DNA of 64,000 nucleotides from an uncultured Syntrophobacterales bacterium (GTDB lineage: Bacteria; Desulfobacterota; Syntrophia; Syntrophales; UBA5619). Below are positions 1-8,879 of the stretch, in pieces (the first letter of the stretch is position 1; each line of letters begins with the position of its first letter). The stretch spans positions 1 through 64,000 of the forward strand of contig CAIYSL010000018.1 of the NCBI GenBank assembly GCA_903928915.1. The letters are read 5' to 3'. The notes beneath the pieces are model-generated. The model had not been told where the DNA came from and made no database searches. It worked only from the letters and a program-made list of their open reading frames with translations. The position numbers and the translations under genes are program-made.

Positions 1-2
1 AT

Positions 3-36
3 GTGACTGGAGTTCAGACGTGTGCTCTTCCGATCT
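3..36 (+). other. Illumina TruSeq adapter (assembly artefact)
   Basis: These 34 bases match the Illumina multiplexing read-2 adapter exactly and end in the diagnostic CTCTTCCGATCT. The two preceding bases would be the end of an index read. The real genome starts at base 37, inside gyrB. Nothing biological should be read from this stretch, including the artificial start of the plus-strand ORF at 22. Confidence 0.97.
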
Positions 37-753
37 GTTCAAGTACTCCACAAAGGAGACGATTCCCCCTTCATAAAAAAATTCGTTCTGGCGATCGATC
101 CGCTCGTCGATCAGGTTGATCTTGACGCCGGAGTTCAGAAAGGCCAGCTCCCTCAGCCGATTGGAGAGGATATCATAACTAAAATCAAGATCTTCAAAGA
201 TCTCCTCATCGGGTTTGAAGGTGATCTTGGTCCCCCGGGTCTTGGTCTTGCCGATCATCTCCAGAGGGGCCGTGGGAACGCCGCGGACGTAGGACTGCGT
301 ATAGACTCCGCCGTCCCGGTGGACCTCCAGTTCCAGATAGGAGGAAAGGGCATTGACGCAGGAGACCCCCACGCCGTGGAGACCGCCGGAGATCTTGTAG
401 CTGTCGTTGGAGAACTTCGCCCCGGCGTGGAGCTTCGTCAGGGCCACCTCGGCCGCCGAAACCCCTTCCCCTTTGTGTATGTCCACCGGGATCCCGCGGC
501 CGTTGTCCTCGACCGTTATGCTGTTATCCATCCGGATCTTGACGCAGATCGTATCGCAAAAACCGGCGGACGCCTCGTCGATGCTGTTGTCCACCACCTC
601 GTACACCAGATGGTGCAGACCGTCCTTCCCGGTGCTCCCGATGTACATGGCCGGACGCTTCCGGACCGCTTCGAGTCCCTCCAGAACCTTGATGCTGTCG
701 GCGCCGTAACTCGCGGCAGAGCTTTCTTTCTTTGCTTCGTCGTCGATTTCCAT
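37..753 (-). CDS. gyrB: DNA gyrase subunit B, N-terminal part only (truncated by contig end)
   Basis: This encodes the ATPase subunit of the type II topoisomerase that introduces negative supercoils. The minus frame reads from ATG at 753 through 239 codons to the adapter junction. It shows GyrB GHKL features: a [10 protein letters not shown] segment near residue 30, the N-box [17 protein letters not shown], and GGLHGVGVS around residue 120. It ends at VSFVEYLN, so the transducer end, TOPRIM and tail domains are missing because the contig stops, not because the gene decayed. A GAAAGAGGG ribosome site sits just before the start. It is the last gene of the dnaA-dnaN-gyrB run; recF, often found between dnaN and gyrB, is absent here. 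Confidence 0.95.
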
Positions 754-822
754 CTACCCTCTTTCCAGCGGGGGATCCTAGGATCCATTCCCCCGCGTAT
801 CCTCCCATTCGTTTCCCTTCTT

Positions 823-1941
823 CTACAGCTTCAACGGCATGATGATACAGAAATAATTGTCGTTCCCGACGGGACGGACGACACCCGGTTTCATCCCGGC
901 CCCGACCTCGAACTCCACCCGCTCTTCGTCGACCACTTCGAGCGCATCGGTCAAATACGTCACGTTGTAGCCGACGCTCCGCTCCTCCCCCTGGTAGGAG
1001 ACATCGATCTCGTCACTGGCCTCTCCCACATCGGGATTGGTGGAGTTCAACACGACCCGATCCTGAGAAAGCGCTATGATAACACCATTGTACCTATCTG
1101 ACGAGATGACGCTCATCCTGCGCAGGGCGTGCATGAATTTGTCTTTTTCGATGGCCACGACCATCCCCTTTTCCGCCGGGATAACCCGGCGATAGTCGGG
1201 ATACTCCCCGTCGATCAGGCTGACCCGCAGGAGGGTATGATCGGTCTTGACGATGCATACCCCTGGCCGAACCCCCAGGAACACATCCCCCGCCTCATCG
1301 TCCACAAGTCTGCGGATCTCTCCCAGCCCCTTGCGCGGGATGATGACCCCTTTCTCCATCACCAGCACACCCTTTTCCCCTGCATCGGCGCTGACCAGGG
1401 CAAGGCGGTGACCGTCCGTCGCCACCATACGGATCATGGTGGCGTTGTCCGTCTGCTCGGTCTCCAGGTACACCCCGTTGAGGTTCTTGCGCATCTCGTC
1501 GGTGGACATGGCAAAGGCCGTCTTGCGGATCATCTCCCGCAGCAGGCTTCCCTTGATCTTATAGAAGGGCAGTTCATCCTGCTCCGCGACAACGGGGTAA
1601 TCATCGGCCGGGATCCCCGGTATCCGGTACACCGCCTTGTTACAGGCAAGCGTGACCAGATCCCGGTCGCCCTTGGTGACATGGACCGTTTCCCCTTGAA
1701 TCTCCCGGACCATCTCGTGGAGCTTCCGGGCCGACAGGGTGATCGCCCCCTCCCTGAGCACCTCGGCTTCATAATCCGCCACCAATCCAATCTCTCGGTC
1801 CGTGGCCATGATCCTGATCTTCTTTTCCCCGGTCCTGATCAACAGGTTACTCAGGATCGGCATCGTCGTCTTTCTCTCCACAATCCCCAGGGTCTTCTGG
1901 ATACCGCTGAGAAACACATCCCGTTTAATCGTAAATTCCAT
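823..1941 (-). CDS. dnaN: DNA polymerase III beta sliding clamp
   Basis: This is the ring-shaped processivity clamp that tethers the replicative polymerase to DNA. At 372 residues it has the normal length and ends in the family-typical hydrophobic tail CIIMPLKL. The ORF track begins nine codons earlier, but MEFTIKRD at 1941 is preferred: it matches the usual DnaN N-terminus and has an AAGGA-type site about 10 bases upstream. It lies between dnaA and gyrB on the same strand, as in most bacterial origin regions. The spacer to gyrB is about 70 bases and the genes are probably cotranscribed. Confidence 0.97.
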   Translation of the reverse strand: MEFTIKRDVFLSGIQKTLGIVERKTTMPILSNLLIRTGEKKIRIMATDREIGLVADYEAEVLREGAITLSARKLHEMVREIQGETVHVTKGDRDLVTLACNKAVYRIPGIPADDYPVVAEQDELPFYKIKGSLLREMIRKTAFAMSTDEMRKNLNGVYLETEQTDNATMIRMVATDGHRLALVSADAGEKGVLVMEKGVIIPRKGLGEIRRLVDDEAGDVFLGVRPGVCIVKTDHTLLRVSLIDGEYPDYRRVIPAEKGMVVAIEKDKFMHALRRMSVISSDRYNGVIIALSQDRVVLNSTNPDVGEASDEIDVSYQGEERSVGYNVTYLTDALEVVDEERVEFEVGAGMKPGVVRPVGNDNYFCIIMPLKL

Positions 1942-2116
1942 AGCTTCCCATCCTTTCCCCATTATCAACAGGTTATATGATTATGGAAGAGACCTTTCTT
2001 TTATAAGATAAGTAATAATAGTAGACCCTGTGCATAGTGTTCATAACGCCGATATACCCTGGCATATCCCGTGGCTGTGAGCTTATGGTCTGTAGATACT
2101 GCGACCGCGTTTCTCC
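1942..2116. other. dnaA-dnaN spacer, AT-rich, possible oriC element
   Basis: The 175-base spacer is conspicuously AT-rich for this genome (runs such as TTATAAGATAAGTAATAATAG) and holds near-consensus DnaA boxes: TTATCAACA at 1962-1970, and the complement of TGTGCATAG near 2029. Such a region beside dnaA is the usual place for the unwinding element. Assignment as oriC is an inference from position, composition and degenerate boxes; no full box array is present. Confidence 0.45.
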
Positions 2117-3472
2117 TCATGACTTGTGGAGGAGGGTCTCCTGGATCTCCTCTAGGATCCCCCGGAGGGTCTTATCCGTTTCCAGGGCCTTTTTCATCTT
2201 GTTATGGGCGTAAATCACCGTGGAGTGGTCCCGTCCGCCGACTTTTTCCCCGATGTCGGGAAACGAAGCGGTTGTCATCTCGCGGGCGAGAAACATCGTT
2301 ATCTGCCGTGCCTGCACGAGATTCTTATTCTTTTTCGGCGACTTGATATCGCTGATCTTTATTCCGAACTTTGCGGCTACGGTCTTGATCACCTCTTCGA
2401 TCGTGATCTCCGGTTTCTCGTCCTTGCGGAGCAATTTCTTCAATACCGCCTTGACGAGTTCCAGATCGATCTCGCGGCCGGTGAGCGAGGAGTAGGCGGC
2501 GATGCGGACGAGGTACCCTTCCAACTCCCGGATGTTCGTCTCCGCCTGGGAGGCGATGTACAGGGCCACGTTCTTGGGCAGCGAAATATTGTTCTCCTGG
2601 GCCTTCTTTTCCAGGATCGCGATCTTGGTTTCCGTCTCCGGCGGCTGGATGTCCGCGATCAGCCCCCATTCGAAGCGCGACCGGAGCCGTCCTTCGAGAT
2701 TGGGGATGTCCTTCGGAAACTTGTCGCTGGTCACGACGATCTGTTTTCCCGCGTCGTGGAGGGTGTTGAAGGTGTGGAAAAACTCCTCCTGCGTCCGTTC
2801 CTTGCCGGCGATAAACTGGATGTCGTCGATCAACATGCAGTCGATATTCCTAAACTTCTCTCGGAATTTCGGCATCTTGTCATAACGAATCGAATTGATC
2901 AGCTCATTCATGAAGACCTCTGCCGAGACATACACCACATTCATGTCCGGGAATGTCTTCAAGGTCTGCAGCCCGATGGCGTTGAGGAGGTGGGTCTTGC
3001 CCAGGCCGACGCCGCCGTAGATGAACAGGGGGTTGTAGTTCTTGGCGGGCTGGTCGGCAACCGCAACAGAGGCCGCATGCGCGAACTGGTTCGATGCGCC
3101 CACGACGAACCGGTCGAAACTGTAATGGGGGTTCAGCGTGGAGTTGATCCTCGTCCGGGCGCCTTTTTTCAGCGGCGCCTTCTCGGCGGCCGGAGCGCTC
3201 TCGCGCGTATCATCCGCCCTGTCGGGCCGCGGTTCCTGCTCCAGGATGAAGTCTACGTGGAGCGGGACACCAGCCGCCGCTTTTATCGCTTCCCGAATCA
3301 GGTCGAGGTAGTTCTCGATCAACCAGTCGCGGAAAAAACGGTTGGGAACCGCCAGCCGGACACGATCCGCGTCCAGGGAGGTGATGCGGACCGGGCGAAT
3401 CCAGGTGTCGAAATTCTGCTGACTGACCTGTTCCTTAATTATTTTAAACGTTTTTTCCCAGAGAATGTCCAA
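2117..3472 (-). CDS. dnaA: Chromosomal replication initiator DnaA
   Basis: DnaA is an AAA+ ATPase that binds DnaA boxes and melts oriC. The 451 residues show all four domains: an N-terminal interaction domain (WEKTFKIIKEQ), a variable charged linker around 85-115, the AAA+ core with Walker A GGVGLGKTHLL near residue 150 and Walker B MLIDDIQF, and the C-terminal helix-turn-helix signature GGRDHSTVIYAHNKM. The length is normal and no key residue is missing. It follows parB by 68 bases that carry a DnaA-box pair, which may allow autoregulation. Confidence 0.98.
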   Translation of the reverse strand: MDILWEKTFKIIKEQVSQQNFDTWIRPVRITSLDADRVRLAVPNRFFRDWLIENYLDLIREAIKAAAGVPLHVDFILEQEPRPDRADDTRESAPAAEKAPLKKGARTRINSTLNPHYSFDRFVVGASNQFAHAASVAVADQPAKNYNPLFIYGGVGLGKTHLLNAIGLQTLKTFPDMNVVYVSAEVFMNELINSIRYDKMPKFREKFRNIDCMLIDDIQFIAGKERTQEEFFHTFNTLHDAGKQIVVTSDKFPKDIPNLEGRLRSRFEWGLIADIQPPETETKIAILEKKAQENNISLPKNVALYIASQAETNIRELEGYLVRIAAYSSLTGREIDLELVKAVLKKLLRKDEKPEITIEEVIKTVAAKFGIKISDIKSPKKNKNLVQARQITMFLAREMTTASFPDIGEKVGGRDHSTVIYAHNKMKKALETDKTLRGILEEIQETLLHKS

Positions 3473-3495
3473 AATTCACAATCCTGTAAACAGTT

Positions 3496-3515
3496 TTATC
3501 CACACCTGTGGACAA
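3496..3515. promoter_or_regulatory. Inverted pair of DnaA boxes upstream of dnaA
   Basis: TTATCCACA (consensus box, plus strand, 3496-3504) is followed two bases later by TGTGGACAA, whose complement TTGTCCACA differs from consensus at one position. The two boxes form a 20-base near-palindrome immediately upstream of dnaA. It could serve dnaA autoregulation or be part of a bipartite origin with the dnaA-dnaN spacer. Confidence 0.75.
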
Positions 3516-3540
3516 GGTTCTTAAAGCGCACGGCTATCGC

Positions 3541-4386
3541 CTAGCGCCGCAGCAGCATGATCAGACGGTTCAGGTCCTCCCCGCTGGTGTAACGGATCTC
3601 GATCGTCCCGGCCTTCTTTCCGGCGTGAATATGAACGGCCGCCAGGAGCTGTGAGGAGAGTTCCCGTTCGAGATCGGTCAGGTACGCATTCCGCTTCGGC
3701 GTCTTGGGCCGCTGCGGTGCCTGTTTCATCTTCTGGATCAGCCGTTCCGTTGCCCGGACGTTCAGCCCCTTATGCTGGATGACCTTCAAGGCGCCGACCT
3801 GCTCACCGGGAACCTCGAGGCTGAGCAGGGCCCGGGCATGGCCCGCCGTGATCGACTTGGCGATCAGCGCCTTCTTCACCGTTTCCGGCAGCTTCAGTAG
3901 GCGGACCGTGTTGGCGATCGTCGAGCGGTCCTTGCCGACGCGGGTCGAGATCTCCTCCTGGGAGAGGTCGAACCGCGTCATCAGCGTCTGGTAGGCGTCG
4001 GCCTCCTCGATCGGGTTGAGGGCCTCCCGCTGGATGTTCTCGATCAGCGAAAGCTCCGCCAGCTCCCGGTCCTCGGCGCTGCGGATGATTATCGGGACCT
4101 CTTTCAGGCCGCTGGCCTGGGCGGCCCGCCAGCGCCGCTCGCCGGCGATGATCTCGTATCCGGTCTCGGCTTTGCGCACGATGATCGGCTGGATGATCCC
4201 GCTCTTCTTCACCGAGGCGATCAGATCCCGCTGGTCTTCGTCGTTGAAGTCGCGGCGCGGCTGGAACCGGTTCGGCGTCAGCTCCTCGATCCCGCAGAGG
4301 GTGAAGGCTGGCTTGTTGCCCACATTGTTGAGAAGATCGGGGAACATCGCCCCCAGCCCCTTGCCGAGCGTCTGCTTTGGCGGCAT
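3541..4386 (-). CDS. parB: Chromosome partitioning protein ParB (CTPase, parS-binding)
   Basis: ParB loads at parS sites and spreads as a CTP-gated clamp to organise and segregate the origin. The reading frame is open much further upstream, but the true protein starts at MPPKQTLGKGLGAM (4386), giving 281 residues. Visible motifs are the CTP-binding GERRWRA, the ENIQREALNPIEEADAY box, a helix-turn-helix (LSQEEISTRVGKDRSTIANTV) and a C-terminal dimerisation region. Its start overlaps the parA stop by one base (TAATG) with a GGGAGG site inside parA, so the pair is translationally coupled. No clear parS sequence was seen in the window. Confidence 0.96.
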   Translation of the reverse strand: MPPKQTLGKGLGAMFPDLLNNVGNKPAFTLCGIEELTPNRFQPRRDFNDEDQRDLIASVKKSGIIQPIIVRKAETGYEIIAGERRWRAAQASGLKEVPIIIRSAEDRELAELSLIENIQREALNPIEEADAYQTLMTRFDLSQEEISTRVGKDRSTIANTVRLLKLPETVKKALIAKSITAGHARALLSLEVPGEQVGALKVIQHKGLNVRATERLIQKMKQAPQRPKTPKRNAYLTDLERELSSQLLAAVHIHAGKKAGTIEIRYTSGEDLNRLIMLLRR

Positions 4387-5159
4387 TACATCCTCCCGTC
4401 GCTGATTATCTCTTTTGCCAGTTCCATGTACGAGACCGCCCCGCGCGACTTGACGTCGTACAGAATGATCGGCAGCCCGTGGCTGGGGCTCTCCGAAAGC
4501 CGCACGTTTCGCGGGATGACCGTCCGGAACACCCGCTCCCCGAAGTGGCTGCGCACGTCCTCGCTCACGCGGCGCGCGAGCAGGTTCCGGGCATCGTACA
4601 TGGTCAGGAGGATCCCCCCCAGGGCCAAGGTGGGATTCAGCCTGGCCTTGATCAGACCCATCGTACTGAGCAGGTGGCCGAGCCCCTCCATGGCGAAATA
4701 CTCGCACTGCAGCGGTACGATCAAATAATCCGATGCCACCAGCGCGTTGACCGTGAGAAACCCGAGGGACGGCGGACAGTCGATGATGACGTACTCGTAC
4801 GGCGTCTCCAGCGCCCGAAGCTGGTTCCGCAGCCGCTTTTCCCGGTCCTCGAGGGAGATGAACTCCACCTCGATCCCTACCAGGTCCTGGTTGGCGGGGA
4901 CCAGATCCAAATGGGGGATCTGGGTTCCGACGACGACCTCCCGAAGCGGAATGCGGTCGATGAGGCTGTGGTAGAGGTTTTTTTCGCGGATCGATTCCCC
5001 GGCGATTCCCATGCCGCTGGTGGCGTTTCCCTGGGAATCGCAATCGACAAGCAGGGTGCGCTTTTCCGCCGCTGCCAGAGAGGCCGCGAGGTTGATGGCC
5101 GTTGTGGTCTTACCCACCCCCCCCTTTTGATTGGCCATGCATATGATTTTACGCATCAT
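4386..5159 (-). CDS. parA: Chromosome partitioning ATPase ParA (Soj-like)
   Basis: ParA is a deviant-Walker ATPase that binds nucleoid DNA and moves ParB-parS complexes. At 257 residues it is the short chromosomal type, without an N-terminal helix-turn-helix. The deviant Walker A KGGVGKTTT lies at residues 12-20, followed by VDCDSQGN and the Walker B IIDCPPSLG. Two adjacent ATG codons (5159 and 5156) are possible starts and neither has a strong ribosome site. It sits between rsmG and parB, the classical rsmG-parA-parB order beside oriC. Confidence 0.96.
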   Translation of the reverse strand: MMRKIICMANQKGGVGKTTTAINLAASLAAAEKRTLLVDCDSQGNATSGMGIAGESIREKNLYHSLIDRIPLREVVVGTQIPHLDLVPANQDLVGIEVEFISLEDREKRLRNQLRALETPYEYVIIDCPPSLGFLTVNALVASDYLIVPLQCEYFAMEGLGHLLSTMGLIKARLNPTLALGGILLTMYDARNLLARRVSEDVRSHFGERVFRTVIPRNVRLSESPSHGLPIILYDVKSRGAVSYMELAKEIISDGRM

Positions 5160-5254
5160 TTAATAGAGCAAACCCCGATCACGTGGTTATTCCCAAACCG
5201 GCGTTGACGGTAGCACAAAACAGGCTGTTTGCAAAGGTTTTTTACGGCCAGGTC

Positions 5255-5923
5255 TCAGCGCGAAACGCGCTCATAGGTTATTATTTTTCTTGACGAATCT
5301 GTTTCCGGCGGGCGGACCTCCCGGCAGTCCCTGAACACCATCCCGACGATCGCCAGGACCGCCTCCGCTTCCGCCATCTCCTCCGTCGGGTCGGGACCCT
5401 TCATGGCGACCAGGGTTCCCCCTTCGCGGAGGAAAAAGGAGGCCGTCCGGACAAGCTGGGGAAGCTTGAAGGCGGCCCGGGAGAGGACCGTGTCGAAGCT
5501 GCCGGCCAGGGCCTGCTGCCCGATCAGGGCCTCGATCCGCTCCCGGACGACGGTGACCTCCGTCAGCGCGAGGGTGCGCACGACGTGCGCGAGGAACGAA
5601 GTCTTCTTCCGGGAGGATTCGACGAGCATCACCCGCAGCTCGGGCAGGGCGATCCGCAGCGGGATGCCGGGGAACCCCGCCCCGCTCCCGAGGTCGAGCA
5701 GGAGCCCGTCCGGACAGGTGATCGCGGTGGCCGCCGTCAGGGAGTCGAGGAAGTGGCGGATCACGATCTGGCGGGAGGACTTCTCCGAGACGAGGTTGAT
5801 CCGCCGGTTCCAGAGGAGGAGCTCCCGCTCGTAGACGGCGAACTGCTCCAGCGCCGCCGCGTCCAGCCGGATGCCGAGCGCGGCCGCCCCTTCGGCGAGG
5901 GTATCGAGAAGTTTCTTTTCCAC
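5255..5923 (-). CDS. rsmG: 16S rRNA (guanine527-N7)-methyltransferase RsmG
   Basis: RsmG methylates G527 of 16S rRNA using S-adenosylmethionine in the 30S subunit. The 222-residue protein has the typical N-terminal helical part ending in NRRINLVSEK, the SAM-binding LDLGSGAGFPGIPL motif near residue 73, and the downstream VESSRKKTSFL and SRAAF motifs. The length is normal. It is the first gene of the rsmG-parA-parB-dnaA-dnaN-gyrB series and is divergent from the hydrogenase operon. Confidence 0.96.
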   Translation of the reverse strand: MEKKLLDTLAEGAAALGIRLDAAALEQFAVYERELLLWNRRINLVSEKSSRQIVIRHFLDSLTAATAITCPDGLLLDLGSGAGFPGIPLRIALPELRVMLVESSRKKTSFLAHVVRTLALTEVTVVRERIEALIGQQALAGSFDTVLSRAAFKLPQLVRTASFFLREGGTLVAMKGPDPTEEMAEAEAVLAIVGMVFRDCREVRPPETDSSRKIITYERVSR

Positions 5924-5991
5924 GGTCTTCTTGTGTCAGAGCCGGTGTCTCCTGTCAATCCCCTTATCACGGGAGATTGTTTCCGCGGTTC

Positions 5992-6020
5992 TTGACTCAG
6001 GCTCGCGATATGCGTATGGT
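5992..6020 (+). promoter_or_regulatory. Putative sigma-70-type promoter of the hydrogenase operon
   Basis: TTGACT and TATGGT are separated by 17 bases and lie 23 bases before the small-subunit start, leaving room for a short leader with a GAGGTG ribosome site. The fit is 5/6 and 4/6 to the consensus hexamers. No regulator site is recognisable. Confidence 0.55.
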
Positions 6021-6042
6021 AGATGAAACGTGAGGTGACGCC

Positions 6043-7176
6043 ATGGCTTCGGATACCCTGTTTGATGCCCTGATCGAACACGACATCTCCCGGCGGGATT
6101 TCATCAAATTCTGCACGGCCATGGCGGCAGCCCTCGGGCTTTCCGCCGGCACCGTCCCCCGGATTGCCCACGCGCTCCAGACGAAGAAGAAGCCGATCCT
6201 CCTCTGGCTGGAGATGCAGAGCTGCACCGGCGACACCGAGGCCCTGCTTCGGGCCACGAAGCCCACCGCGGCGGAGCTGGTCCTCGACGTTCTCTCCCTC
6301 GACTATTCCGAGACGATCATGGCGGCGGCAGGCCACCAGGCGGAAAAGCTGCTTGCCGACTTGGTGAAGAACCACAAGGGGGCCTATTTCGCGGCCGTCG
6401 AAGGGTCGATCCCGGTCAAGGACGGGGGCATCCACTGCTGCATCGGCGGCCGCAGCGGCCTGGAGATCGCCCGCGAGGTCTGCGGCAACGCCCTGGCCAC
6501 TTTCGCCATGGGCACCTGCGCCTGCTTCGGCGGCATCCCCCATGCCAGCCCGAACCCCACCGGCGCCGTGGGGGTGAAGGAGGCCTTCCCGAACGCCACC
6601 GTGCTGAACCTCGCCGGCTGCCCGGTCAACGCCGAGAACATCACCGCGGCGATCGTCCACTACCTCACCTTCGGGTCGCTCCCGGCCGTGGACGCCTTCG
6701 GCCGGCCGCTGTTCGCCTTCGGCAAACGGATCCACGACAACTGCGAGCGGCGCGCCCACTTCGACGCCGGGCAGTACACCCGGCAGTGGGGGGACGACGG
6801 CCACCGCCGCGGCTGGTGCATGTACTACATGGGGTGCAAAGGACCCCAGGCGTACCAGAACTGCCCGACGGTGCGGTACAACGGGGGGACGAGCTGGCCC
6901 GTGGGCTCGGGCCACGGGTGCGTGGCCTGCGCGGCGCCCAACTTCTGGGACGAGATGACGCCGTTCTACCGGAGGCTGCCCCAGCCCTTCGGGATCACCG
7001 TCGAAACCACTGCCGACAAGGTGGGGCTCACCGTGACCGCGGTGACCCTGGGCGGCATCCTGCTGCATGCGATCGCGAGGATGGTCAAGCACCACACCAG
7101 ACCGAAGGGTGAGGCGGCGCAAGGGGCCAAACCCCAGGAAAAAACCGAGTGGAAGGGTCCGTCATGGCACGAATAG
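6043..7176 (+). CDS. hyaA: [NiFe] uptake hydrogenase small subunit, Tat-exported, CxxD proximal site
   Basis: This is the electron-transferring subunit of a periplasmic, membrane-anchored hydrogenase. Residues 17-23 form a twin-arginine signal (SRRDFIKF), and a hydrophobic anchor lies near the C-terminus around residues 325-345. Iron-sulfur ligands are visible: GTCACFGG, LAGCPVN, a His/Cys pair in RIHDNCERR, then GWC, MGC, QNC and GHGCVAC for the distal and medial clusters. The usual CxxC for the proximal cluster reads CTGD, so Asp replaces the second Cys; Asp ligation is known for the O2-tolerant R. eutropha actinobacterial-type enzyme. An extra Cys follows the third ligand. The large-subunit gene overlaps by 13 bases. 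Confidence 0.93.
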   Translation: MASDTLFDALIEHDISRRDFIKFCTAMAAALGLSAGTVPRIAHALQTKKKPILLWLEMQSCTGDTEALLRATKPTAAELVLDVLSLDYSETIMAAAGHQAEKLLADLVKNHKGAYFAAVEGSIPVKDGGIHCCIGGRSGLEIAREVCGNALATFAMGTCACFGGIPHASPNPTGAVGVKEAFPNATVLNLAGCPVNAENITAAIVHYLTFGSLPAVDAFGRPLFAFGKRIHDNCERRAHFDAGQYTRQWGDDGHRRGWCMYYMGCKGPQAYQNCPTVRYNGGTSWPVGSGHGCVACAAPNFWDEMTPFYRRLPQPFGITVETTADKVGLTVTAVTLGGILLHAIARMVKHHTRPKGEAAQGAKPQEKTEWKGPSWHE

Positions 7177-8876
7177 CGATCGATCCCGTAACGAGAATCG
7201 AGGGGCACCTCAGGATTGAGGCGACGGTGGAGGGCGGCAAGGTGGTCGACGCCTGGTCGTCGAGCACGATGTTTCGGGGCTTCGAGATCATCCTCAAGGA
7301 CCGGGACCCCCGCGACGCCTGGCTGTTCTGTCAGCGGATCTGCGGCGTCTGCACCACCGTCCACGCCCTTGCCTCGGTGCGGGCGGTGGAAAACGCCCTG
7401 GGGATCACGATCCCCGACAACGCCCGGCTGATCCGGAACATCATCGCCGCCATCCAGTTCGTCCAGGACCACGTGATCCACTTCTACCACCTCCACGGCC
7501 TGGACTGGATCGACGTGGTGAGCGCGCTCAAGGCCGATCCCGCCAAGACGGCCTCGGTCGCCCAGTCGATCTCCGACTGGCCCAACTCCGGGGCCGCCCT
7601 GTTCGCGGCCGTCCAGAAGCGGGTGAAGGGGCTCGTCGACGGCGGTCAGCTCGGCCCCTTCGCCAACGCCTACTGGGGCCACCCGGCCTACAAGCTCCCC
7701 CCCGAGGTCAACCTCCTGGGCGTGGCCCATTACCTCCAGGCCCTGGAATGGCAGCGGGAGGTGATCAAGGTCCATGCCCTGCTCGGGTCGAAGAACCCCC
7801 ATCTCCAGACCTACTTGGTGGGCGGCGTGGCCAAACCCGTCGACCCGAACAGCCAGAACGCGCTCAACGCCGACGGGATCGCCCTGATGAACCAGGCCGC
7901 CCGGCAGGCGATCGATTTCGTGAGCAAGGTGTACCTGCCCGACCTGATGGCCGTCGCCGCCGTGTACAAGGAGTGGGCGGGATACGGGGCCGGGGTCGGC
8001 AACTTCATGACCTACGGGGAATTTCCGAACGACAGCCGGAGCAACAGCGCAAACCTGCTGATGCCGCGGGGGATCATCATGGGCCAGGACCTCACCCGGG
8101 TGCTGCCCGTGGATCAGCAGAAAGTCACCGAGCAGGTGACCCACTCCTGGTACGACTACAAAGAGGGCGACGGGAAGGCGAAACACCCCTGGGAGGGCGA
8201 GACAGCGCCCCGGTACACGGGGCCGAAGCCGCCGTACGAATTCCTCGCCACGGACGCCAAGTACAGCTGGCTGAAGACGCCGCGGTACGCCGACGCACCG
8301 ATGGAGGTGGGGCCGCTGGCCCGGGTCCTGGTGGCGTATGCGGCGGGCCACAAGCGTGCGAAGGAGCTGGTCGACTCCGCCCTCGCGCAGCTCAAGGCGG
8401 GTCCTGCGGCGCTGTTTTCGACGCTTGGCCGGGTCGCGGCGCGTGGCATCGAAACGCTCCTGATCGCCGAGGCGATCCCCGGCTGGATCGGGGAGCTCTC
8501 CGCGAACATGATGCAGAAGGGGGACCTGCGCATCCACGAGGGGGAGAAATGGGAGCCGGCGACCTGGCCGGCCGAGGCCAAGGGGTACGGCCTCCACGAT
8601 GCGCCCCGCGGCGCCCTGGGCCACTGGGTTTCGATCGCCAACGGCAAGATCACGAACTACCAGGCGGTCGTGCCGAGCACCTGGAACCTCTCCCCGCGCG
8701 ACGCCAAGGGGGTCCGGGGGCCCGTGGAGGCCGCGCTGATCGGGACCCCGGTCGCGGACCCGAAGCAGCCCCTGGAGATCCTCCGGACGGTCCATTCCTT
8801 CGACCCCTGCATGGCCTGCGCGGTCCACGTCGTCGACACCCGCGGCAGGACCATCGCCGCCACCAAGGGGGCCTAA
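7164..8876 (+). CDS. hyaB: [NiFe] uptake hydrogenase large (catalytic) subunit
   Basis: This subunit carries the NiFe(CN)2CO site that oxidises H2. The four cysteine ligands are present in the N-terminal RICGVCTTVH (residues about 56-65) and C-terminal DPCMACAVH motifs. The protein continues 15 residues past that His, so a maturation cut after it by the downstream protease is expected. The start at 7164 (MARIAIDP) is preferred over the track start because it has a GGAAGG site and the usual N-terminus. It has 570 residues, a normal length. It has no signal of its own and presumably travels with the Tat-tagged small subunit. Confidence 0.96.
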   Translation: MARIAIDPVTRIEGHLRIEATVEGGKVVDAWSSSTMFRGFEIILKDRDPRDAWLFCQRICGVCTTVHALASVRAVENALGITIPDNARLIRNIIAAIQFVQDHVIHFYHLHGLDWIDVVSALKADPAKTASVAQSISDWPNSGAALFAAVQKRVKGLVDGGQLGPFANAYWGHPAYKLPPEVNLLGVAHYLQALEWQREVIKVHALLGSKNPHLQTYLVGGVAKPVDPNSQNALNADGIALMNQAARQAIDFVSKVYLPDLMAVAAVYKEWAGYGAGVGNFMTYGEFPNDSRSNSANLLMPRGIIMGQDLTRVLPVDQQKVTEQVTHSWYDYKEGDGKAKHPWEGETAPRYTGPKPPYEFLATDAKYSWLKTPRYADAPMEVGPLARVLVAYAAGHKRAKELVDSALAQLKAGPAALFSTLGRVAARGIETLLIAEAIPGWIGELSANMMQKGDLRIHEGEKWEPATWPAEAKGYGLHDAPRGALGHWVSIANGKITNYQAVVPSTWNLSPRDAKGVRGPVEAALIGTPVADPKQPLEILRTVHSFDPCMACAVHVVDTRGRTIAATKGA

Positions 8877-8879
8877 GCC

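Noticed and set aside
22-1101. 359-residue plus-strand ORF over gyrB and dnaN
   Set aside because: It begins inside the sequencing adapter and is antisense to two clear housekeeping genes.
5178-5186. CACGTG core upstream of parA as a parS site
   Set aside because: Only the six-base core fits; the flanking TGTTT and AAACA halves of the parS consensus are absent.
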